Assembly (NCBI RefSeq): GCF_003351345.1
Contig: NZ_QQTO01000009.1
Span: 1-50,529, forward strand
Length of the DNA stretch: 50,529 bases
Direction of reading: 5' to 3'
DNA from: Allobosea caraganae
GTDB lineage: Bacteria; Pseudomonadota; Alphaproteobacteria; Rhizobiales; Beijerinckiaceae
Shown here: piece by piece, positions 45,164-50,529 of the stretch
How positions within the stretch are numbered: the stretch's first letter is position 1
Layout: each line of letters begins with the position of its first letter
Notes under the pieces: generated by a model
The model's database searches: none
Told to the model about the DNA's origin: nothing
What the model saw: only the letters and a program-made list of their open reading frames with translations
Made by a program: the position numbers and the translations under genes

Positions 45164-47077
45164 TCACTCGTAGAAATACTGCTCCGGATTGGTCGGCCCG
45201 GGCGTCATGTAGAAGAACGTATCCGGCATGATCTCGGGCACGTTGCGCATGTTGTTCTTCACGACCCCGTAATTATCGGCTTCCATGTTGGTGCCGATCA
45301 CGTAGAACTGGTCGCGGGTGATCGCGAGGATCTTCTTCATCACCTCGAACTGGCCGGCCGTACCCGGCGTCTTCTGCATCTGGACGTAGAGCGCCTGCTG
45401 CTGCTTGGCGGCCTCTGACGGCTCCTCGGCATTCGGGTCGTTCGGGTTCTGGAAGTAGATGCCCCAGGCCGAGGCAAAGGCCGCCTGGTTCTCGTAGGGG
45501 AAGTACCATTTCGGATCGAGCAGGCCGAGGAAGTCGTAGCCGCCGCCGCCGATCCAGACCAGGCCGTCCTGCTCGTTGGCGAGCATCCGGGCGAAGGCGA
45601 AGGATTCCTCGACCGCGCGCACCTGCATCTCGATGCCGACAGCCGCCCAGTACTTGCGGACCAGCTCGAGCGCGTCGATCTGATAGCGCCGTGACGTCGC
45701 GGCATCGATCGCAAAGGAGATGCGCTTGCCGTCCGGCCCGAGCCGGAAGTTCTGCCCGTCGCGCTTGGTGTAGCCCGTCTTGTCGAGCATCTCGTTGGCG
45801 GCCTTGGGATCGTACTTGGTGTACTGCGTCGCCATCTGCTCGTCGTAGAGCGCGGTGCCGGGCCGCGGCGCCGCCTGATAGGGCTGCGACTGGCCGGCAT
45901 AGATCAGGTCGTTGAGCTCCTCGCGGTTGATCGCGAGCGACAGGCCGACGCGGAACTCCTTCTTGCGGAAGACCTCGCGCAGCACCGGGTTCTTGCTGGT
46001 CTGGTTCAGCGCGATGCACATGGCGTTCGACCAGGCCGGCTGCGCCTTGAACAGGCGATAGCCGCTGCGCTCGCGGTTCTGCGCCAGCACGATGCGGGTC
46101 TCCAGCCCGTTGAGGCGCTGGTTCTGCATGTCGAGCTCGCCATTGATCGCCTTGAGCACGATCGCCTGCGTATCGCCCATGATGTCGAAGGTGACGCGGT
46201 CCATGTAGGGCAGCTGCTGCCCGTTCGGATCGACCTTGAAATGGTAGGGGTTGCGCTCCAGCACGACCTGCGTGGTGCCGCCATAGGGCACGGTCAGCCG
46301 CCACGGATCGAGCACGGGCCGGCCGGTATCGCGCCAGCGGCCGGGGAAGCTGGTCTTGTTCAGGAAAAGCGCCGACCAGTTCGCCGCCTTGGCATCCGCG
46401 ACGAGCTTGTCGATGCCCTCGGCATTGTACTTCTTGTGGAACTGCTTGAGGTAATGCGCCGGCGCGGCCGCCAGCATGTCGGAGCCGAAGGTCGTCGCCA
46501 TGTTCTCGAGCAACATGCCGTTCGGGCCGGTGAAGCGGAATTTCACGGTGACGTCGTCGATCTTCTCGACGATGACGGGGTCGTTGCCGCTGCGCAGCCA
46601 GCGCGGCACCGACGGCGTCAGCTCCTTGTTCATCAGCACGTCCTGGTACCAGAACATGATGTCGTCGGCGTTGAACGGGGCGCCGTCGGACCAGCGCGTG
46701 CCCTTGCGCAGGTGGAAGACGTATTCGGTGCCGTCAGGCTTGATGTCGACAGTCTCGGCCACATCCGGCACGACCTCGGTCCAGGCCGCGTTCCAGCGCA
46801 CCAGACGGGTATAGCCGACCGAGCGTTCGATCAGGGAATCGCTGCCGCCCATCAGGGCCTGGCGCCAGGTGCCGCCATATTTGCCGGCCTTCTCGACCGG
46901 CTGCAGCACCATCGGCTTTTCCGGCAGGCGCTGTTCGACCGGCGGCAGCTTGCCGGCCTTGACCAGCTCGGCCAGCGCCGGCGCCTCCTTGTAGCTAGCA
47001 GCACCAGCCGCACCCGCCCAGGCAAAGATCAGAGAGACCGCAGCGCCACGCAGAGCGCGCCCGTGAAAAAATCCCAT
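45164..47077 (-). CDS. ABC transporter substrate-binding protein, family 5 (OppA-like, probably oligosaccharide type)
   Basis: 637 residues. The N-terminus is a Sec signal peptide (GFFHGRALRGAAVSLIFAWAG, then AAGAA as the likely cleavage region). The mature part starts with APALAELVKAGKLPPVEQRL and GKYGGTWR, a form I know from large family 5 proteins that bind plant oligosaccharides rather than peptides. Other family hallmarks are YVFHLRKGTRWSDGAPFNADD and the cluster AINREELNDLIY. GGAGG stands five bases before ATG 47077, better than the GTG at 47089. It is the first gene of the opp-iolB-like operon and faces the divergent LacI gene, which supports a sugar ligand. The ligand itself is not known. 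Confidence 0.92.
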   Translation of the reverse strand: MGFFHGRALRGAAVSLIFAWAGAAGAASYKEAPALAELVKAGKLPPVEQRLPEKPMVLQPVEKAGKYGGTWRQALMGGSDSLIERSVGYTRLVRWNAAWTEVVPDVAETVDIKPDGTEYVFHLRKGTRWSDGAPFNADDIMFWYQDVLMNKELTPSVPRWLRSGNDPVIVEKIDDVTVKFRFTGPNGMLLENMATTFGSDMLAAAPAHYLKQFHKKYNAEGIDKLVADAKAANWSALFLNKTSFPGRWRDTGRPVLDPWRLTVPYGGTTQVVLERNPYHFKVDPNGQQLPYMDRVTFDIMGDTQAIVLKAINGELDMQNQRLNGLETRIVLAQNRERSGYRLFKAQPAWSNAMCIALNQTSKNPVLREVFRKKEFRVGLSLAINREELNDLIYAGQSQPYQAAPRPGTALYDEQMATQYTKYDPKAANEMLDKTGYTKRDGQNFRLGPDGKRISFAIDAATSRRYQIDALELVRKYWAAVGIEMQVRAVEESFAFARMLANEQDGLVWIGGGGYDFLGLLDPKWYFPYENQAAFASAWGIYFQNPNDPNAEEPSEAAKQQQALYVQMQKTPGTAGQFEVMKKILAITRDQFYVIGTNMEADNYGVVKNNMRNVPEIMPDTFFYMTPGPTNPEQYFYE

Positions 47078-47126
47078 CGCTTCCTCCACTGCGCCTTCTG
47101 GTCGGACCGGGCGCTATGAAGCTACG

Positions 47127-47140
47127 TTATCGTTATCGTT
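47127..47140. promoter_or_regulatory. Candidate LacI operator near the opp promoter
   Basis: TTATCGTTATCGTT, 50 bp upstream of the binding-protein start. The 12 bases TATCGTTATCGT occur again at 47278-47289 just before the lacI-type gene. Two copies in one divergent promoter region suggest an operator pair that could allow looping. Confidence 0.5.
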
Positions 47141-47276
47141 CTTTCATCGTCAAGCGGGTGCGCGACATATATCTCGATCTCCGCTAGGCGGCATAGTATG
47201 TGCGGAAGCAGCAACTATTTCGCTCATGTGGGAGCGGAGCCTCTCCTTTCGGTCGATATAATTCCTCTGGCAAAGG

Positions 47277-47290
47277 ATATCGTTATCGTG
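47277..47290. promoter_or_regulatory. Candidate LacI operator near the lacI-type gene
   Basis: ATATCGTTATCGTG lies 14 bp before the LacI start codon and shares 12 bases with the site at 47127-47140. The two sites are 150 bp apart centre to centre, on the same strand. Binding here would give autorepression. Confidence 0.5.
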
Positions 47291-47303
47291 AAATAGTGGC
47301 TTC

Positions 47304-48368
47304 ATGGATGCAAAGCCGCCTCTGCGCTCCCCCACCGTCACCGACGTCGCCGCCGCCGCCGGCGTCTCGCCGATGACGGTCTCGCGCGTGCTCAACGGCC
47401 GCGGAGGCGCGGGAGAGGAGACGCGCCAGCGCGTGCTCGAGGCCGCGCAGGCGCTGAACTATCGCCCGAACGCGTTCGCCCAAAGCTTGAAGAGCGATCG
47501 CTCGAACACGGTCGGCATCGTCGTTCCCGATATCGTCAACCCGTTCTTCCCCGAGATTATCCGCGGCGCCGAGCTCGTCGCCCGGCCGGCCGGCTACACC
47601 TTGCTCTCCTGCAACGTGGTCGAGGATCCCGAGCGCGAGGAGGAGGTGCTCGGCACCTTGCTCGACCGGCGCGTCGACGGCGTCATCATCTGCAGCGCCC
47701 GCCTCGACGAGGAGCGCCTGCTGCGCGCGATCGCACCGCATCGCGCCGTCGTGCTGATCAACCGCAGCGTCGCCAAGCGCTATGCCGGAACGATCGAGGT
47801 CGATTACCGCGCCGGCGTCGAGGCCGCCGTCTCCAGCCTGATCGCGCAGGGCCGCCGACGCTTCGTCTTCGCCGCCGGCCCGGCCTATTCGCATGGCGGC
47901 CGCAAACGGCGCGAGGGCGTCGAGGCGGTCCTGTCGCGCCACGGACTCGCGCTCGTCCACGACCTGTCCTGCACGCCCGACCTTCAGGGCGGAATCGAGC
48001 TCGCCGGCAAGCTGGTGCCGCGCGCAGGCGAGATCGACGCGGTGATCTGCTATAATGACCTGATCGCGCTCGGGCTGATGAAGCCGTTCGAAACGGCCGG
48101 CATTTCCGTACCCGACCAGGTCGCGATCGTCGGCTGCGACGACATTCCGGCCGCCTCCCTCGTCACTCCGCCGCTGACGACCTTGCGGATCGCCAAGCAG
48201 GATCTCGGCGAGATGGCGATGCGGATGCTGCTCGACCGGATCGCCGGGCGCAACGCCCAGCAGGGCATCGTGATCGAGCCCGACCTGATCCTGCGCTCGA
48301 CGACGCCGAGCGATCTCGTCCAGGAGGAAGCTGGTTCCAAGCTGGAGCTCGCCGCGGCTCGCATCTGA
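47304..48368 (+). CDS. LacI-family transcriptional regulator
   Basis: 354 residues. The N-terminal helix-turn-helix is VTDVAAAAGVSPMTVSRVLN (residues 11-30), followed by the hinge helix region RPNAFAQSLKS. Residues about 65-345 form the periplasmic-binding-protein-like effector domain (NTVGIVVPDIVNPFFPEIIR, VAIVGCDDIPAASLVTPPLT). It is divergent from the opp operon, with two copies of TATCGTTATCGT in the 226-bp gap, so it most likely represses that operon and itself until a sugar ligand binds. The start was set at ATG 47304. The ribosome site is weak. It is convergent with the MDR gene, 17 bases apart, with no clear terminator between them. Confidence 0.94.
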   Translation: MDAKPPLRSPTVTDVAAAAGVSPMTVSRVLNGRGGAGEETRQRVLEAAQALNYRPNAFAQSLKSDRSNTVGIVVPDIVNPFFPEIIRGAELVARPAGYTLLSCNVVEDPEREEEVLGTLLDRRVDGVIICSARLDEERLLRAIAPHRAVVLINRSVAKRYAGTIEVDYRAGVEAAVSSLIAQGRRRFVFAAGPAYSHGGRKRREGVEAVLSRHGLALVHDLSCTPDLQGGIELAGKLVPRAGEIDAVICYNDLIALGLMKPFETAGISVPDQVAIVGCDDIPAASLVTPPLTTLRIAKQDLGEMAMRMLLDRIAGRNAQQGIVIEPDLILRSTTPSDLVQEEAGSKLELAAARI

Positions 48369-48385
48369 GTCCGCGGAGAAGTCCG

Positions 48386-49354
48386 TCAGATCGTCAGGAC
48401 GACCCGCCCGAATGGGCGGTCCTCGATGAGATGCCGCATCGCCTCGGCTGCCTCCTCGAGCGCGAACGTCCTGGCGACGATCGGCTTGATCTTGCCGGCG
48501 GCAAGCAACTCGGCGATCACCGACCAGGCTGCGCTCCGCGCAGCGGTGCTTTCGGTCGAGAGGATGAAGCTCTTGATGCTCGCGGCCTTCCAGATCAGGT
48601 CGGTCACATTGATCGTCGTCTCACGGCCGCCGGAATAGCCGAGCGTCGTGAGCGAGCCGCCCCGCGCCAGAATCCTCAGCGCCTCGCTCAATATCCTGCC
48701 GCCGATACCGTCGATCACGATGTCGGCGCCATAGCCGGCCGTGATCCGATTGACGCCGTCAGCCAGGCCCTCTGCCGACAGGTCGATGACCTCGGAGAAG
48801 CCGAGCGCTGTCGCTGCTTCGGCTTTCACATGGCTGGTGGTCGAGGAGATGGCGTGCCTGGCGCCGAGCGCCCGAGCAAGCTGCGTCGCGGCATTGCCGA
48901 CCGAGCCGCCAATGGCCGGCGCAAGGACGCTCTTCCCCGCTGTGAAACCGGCATTCTTGAGCGCGAGATAGGCGGTCAGGTAGGCAACCGGGAGACCGGC
49001 GGCGGCAACGTCGTCGATCATATCAGGCACGCGGTAAAGCACGTCCTTGGGCGCCGCGACGTATTCGGAATAGCTGCCATTCTCGGAGACGCCGAAGGCG
49101 CCGCAGAACGCGACGCGCGTTCCATCGGGGAAATCGGCGTCGCCGCCTTCGACGATGCCTGCCCCCTCATTTCCGAGCACGAGAGGCGCCTTCGCCGGCG
49201 GGAAATGCCCGCTGAGGATGGTATGGTCGAGCGGCGTGACGCCGGCCGCGGTCACCCGCACCAGAAGCCGGCCCGCCGACAGGCTCGGCCCGGGAATCTC
49301 CGCGAGCTTCAGGTCGTGATAGCCGCGAAAAGCATCTGCTCTCATTGCGCGCAT
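48386..49354 (-). CDS. Zinc-independent MDR oxidoreductase (quinone oxidoreductase-like)
   Basis: 322 residues, medium-chain dehydrogenase fold. The N-terminal GroES-like part contains GVTPLDHTILSGHFPPAKAP and LGNEGAGIV. The cofactor domain (APAIGGSVGNAATQLARALG) and GADIVIDGIGGRILSEALRI match NADPH-dependent quinone reductases. The zinc-ligand cysteines of alcohol dehydrogenases are absent. AAGGA stands eight bases before ATG 49354. A TetR-type gene lies directly upstream in the same direction, and a matching operator sits 130 bp upstream of this start. This TetR plus MDR pairing is common in responses to electrophiles, quinones or similar reactive compounds, and that is the likely role here. 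Confidence 0.9.
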   Translation of the reverse strand: MRAMRADAFRGYHDLKLAEIPGPSLSAGRLLVRVTAAGVTPLDHTILSGHFPPAKAPLVLGNEGAGIVEGGDADFPDGTRVAFCGAFGVSENGSYSEYVAAPKDVLYRVPDMIDDVAAAGLPVAYLTAYLALKNAGFTAGKSVLAPAIGGSVGNAATQLARALGARHAISSTTSHVKAEAATALGFSEVIDLSAEGLADGVNRITAGYGADIVIDGIGGRILSEALRILARGGSLTTLGYSGGRETTINVTDLIWKAASIKSFILSTESTAARSAAWSVIAELLAAGKIKPIVARTFALEEAAEAMRHLIEDRPFGRVVLTI

Positions 49355-49484
49355 GGCTGTGTTCCTTCAGTGGACGTCGATTTCAAGGCTTCCGCATCTC
49401 GTGGATGCGCAGATCGGGCTGTAACGGATGGTTGGCCGCGAGCCCGCGCGGACAGCTGGACTCTTCGTCCCGCCTGTGGTTAAA

Positions 49485-49496
49485 ATGACTGGTCAT
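49485..49496. promoter_or_regulatory. Candidate TetR operator upstream of MDR gene
   Basis: ATGACTGGTCAT is a palindrome around a 2-base centre, followed by CTTA. The sequence from 50124 (ATGACCGGTCGT then CTTA) matches it at 14 of 16 positions. Both sites lie upstream of genes of this pair, as expected for a TetR regulator that represses its target and itself. The core resembles NemR-type boxes. Confidence 0.6.
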
Positions 49497-49535
49497 CTTA
49501 CACTTTAATCGAGATTGGAGCCGCTGGCCGTTGCC

Positions 49536-50114
49536 TCACGCCCTGAGGCTGGCGAGCACGACCCTGTCGAAATCCTCCAACGGCCTATGGCTTCTGTCGA
49601 CCTTCGCCCGCATGATCGCTCCCTCCCACGCATTGAGGAGGCACGCGGCGATCGACCTCGAATCGATGTCGCGCCGCATCGAGCCGTCAGCCTGCGCTGC
49701 CTGAACGCAGGCTTCGATGGCGCCGCTCCAATCGGCCAGGAGACCTGCAAGGCGCTCGCGAATCGAAGCACTCTGATCGGACATCTCCGCCGCCATGTTG
49801 CCCACCAGGCAGCCGGTCTCATAGGCGTTCTGACGCGTGAGGTCGTTGAGATGACGAAAATACCGCGCAAGGCGCTCCATGCCAGGCCCGTCCTGATCGC
49901 CAAGCATGAGCAGCGAAGCTTGCACCTTGTGCCAGTAGCGCTCCAGCGCCGCGACGGCGAGATCCTCCTTGCTCTGGAAATGGTTGTAGAAGGAGCCCTT
50001 CGGCACCCCCGCCGCCTCGGTGATGTCCTGCACGCTGCAGCCGTTGAACCCCTTGCGATGCAGGGTTTCTACGGCGGAGACGACGATCTTCTCTTTGAGG
50101 CTCAGTCTTGGCAT
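49536..50114 (-). CDS. TetR/AcrR-family transcriptional regulator
   Basis: 192 residues. The N-terminal helix-turn-helix is CSVQDITEAAGVPKGSFYNH, followed by the typical FQSKEDLAVAALERYW. The C-terminal part (about 85-190) matches the tetracyclin-repressor-like domain of the YxaF/NemR type (GCLVGNMAAEMSDQSASIRE). Two copies of ATGACYGGTCRTCTTA flank the gene, one just upstream of its own start (50124-50139) and one upstream of the MDR gene, so it most likely represses both. The ligand is probably a small reactive or aromatic compound. ATG 50114 is the only reasonable start, beginning MPRLSLKEKIV. It ends 182 bases before the MDR start. Confidence 0.94.
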   Translation of the reverse strand: MPRLSLKEKIVVSAVETLHRKGFNGCSVQDITEAAGVPKGSFYNHFQSKEDLAVAALERYWHKVQASLLMLGDQDGPGMERLARYFRHLNDLTRQNAYETGCLVGNMAAEMSDQSASIRERLAGLLADWSGAIEACVQAAQADGSMRRDIDSRSIAACLLNAWEGAIMRAKVDRSHRPLEDFDRVVLASLRA

Positions 50115-50123
50115 GCGTCGAAT

Positions 50124-50135
50124 ATGACCGGTCGT
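50124..50135. promoter_or_regulatory. Candidate TetR operator upstream of the tetR-type gene
   Basis: ATGACCGGTCGT followed by CTTA lies nine bases before the TetR start codon. It contains the perfect 8-base palindrome GACCGGTC. It pairs with the site at 49485-49496 and implies autorepression. Confidence 0.6.
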
Positions 50136-50300
50136 CTTAGACAGGTCAAGTGCGATGCTATGCGGTCATCGCAGGAGGCACGCCCGTGCGCGTATCCTCG
50201 CGGGGCGGCTCTTGCGGCGCCTGCTCCGAGCGCTGGACTGGCGGCCTTCCGATCGAGCAGATCGCTTCAGCGCCCGTGAATGCGAGGAGGGTGAGCTGCA

Positions 50301-50359
50301 AGGCAACCCCGGGGCATCGCGCGAAACCCCTGGGTTGCTTCGCTTACACTCGCAATGAT
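50301..50359. repeat. REP-like element, partial copy 3
   Basis: The inner palindrome (CCCGGGGCATCGCGCGAAAC, then CCCTGGG) and the right arm (TTGCTTCGCTTACACTCGCAATGAT) are like the elements at 11417 and 39877. The left arm is not recognisable. Its position next to a tRNA gene is common for such elements. Confidence 0.5.
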
Positions 50360-50417
50360 CGGGTGAGGCTCGCTGGTTAGGCGCCGCCTTCCGCTCTCGG
50401 CGTCGCCCTGAACGGAG

Positions 50418-50450
50418 AAAAGCCCCGTGGTTTTGACCATCGGGGCTTTT
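50418..50450 (-). terminator. Intrinsic terminator after tRNA-fMet
   Basis: AAAAGCCCCG and CGGGGCTTTT pair perfectly, with further pairing GTGGTTTTGACCAT inside. A T-run ends each strand, so it can work in both directions. It stands four bases after the 3' end of the tRNA gene (minus strand) and should end its transcript. Confidence 0.85.
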
Positions 50451-50454
50451 GATT

Positions 50455-50529
<75 letters not shown>

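Larger units (their letters stand above)
50115..50454. other. Non-coding region between tetR-type gene and tRNA-fMet
   Basis: 340 bases. It holds the TetR operator (50124-50135), a half copy of the REP-like element (50301-50359) and the strong terminator at 50418-50450. No gene is supported. Confidence 0.65.

Overview
The window looks like chromosomal DNA of a GC-rich alphaproteobacterium, most likely Hyphomicrobiales (a Bosea- or Methylobacterium-like genus is a guess). The basis is the composition, the alphaproteobacterial form of the initiator tRNA at the right edge, the Rhizobiales-type intergenic palindromes, and regulator and sugar-acid gene families typical of that order. No phage, insertion sequence or CRISPR array was seen.

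Region 1 (1-10906, minus strand) is one giant trimeric autotransporter adhesin. It is open through the left edge, so at least 3,635 residues are present and the membrane anchor is missing. It is followed by about 1 kb of non-coding DNA with a hairpin and perfect GTTAC-N-GTAAC palindromes. Region 2 (11913-22228, plus strand) holds a small hypothetical gene and five tandem paralogues of about 590-605 residues. Each has a cytosolic winged-helix-like domain, a proline-rich linker, usually one membrane helix, a TolB-like domain and a TPR-like domain. A sixth, shortened paralogue lies at 26765-27829. Their DNA-binding domains are almost the same at the nucleotide level while the sensor parts differ, which suggests several sensors acting on shared DNA targets. 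Between the array and the sixth copy are a PKMT-like methyltransferase, a small membrane protein, an AraC-family regulator and two non-coding stretches that again carry GTTAC motifs.

Region 3 (27857-48368) is a carbohydrate catabolism island, almost all on the minus strand. One compact operon starts with an IclR regulator fused to an SMP-30 lactonase, followed by an SDR dehydrogenase, a DapA-family enzyme, an enolase-superfamily dehydratase and a second DapA-family enzyme. Upstream lies a second unit: a sugar-binding protein, two MalFG-type permeases (no ATPase gene) and an extended SDR. Further upstream are an alpha-L-iduronidase-like GH39 enzyme and a complete OppABCDF-type importer that is translationally coupled to an IolB-like isomerase and faces a divergent LacI regulator. 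Together they suggest uptake and intracellular breakdown of a uronic-acid-containing or related glycoside through sugar-acid lactone, 2-keto-3-deoxy acid and aldolase/dehydratase steps. The exact substrate is inference.

Region 4 (48386-50529) has a quinone-oxidoreductase-like MDR enzyme and a TetR regulator, with matching candidate operators in front of both. It ends with a repeat element, a strong terminator and the initiator tRNA-fMet gene, which is cut by the right edge.
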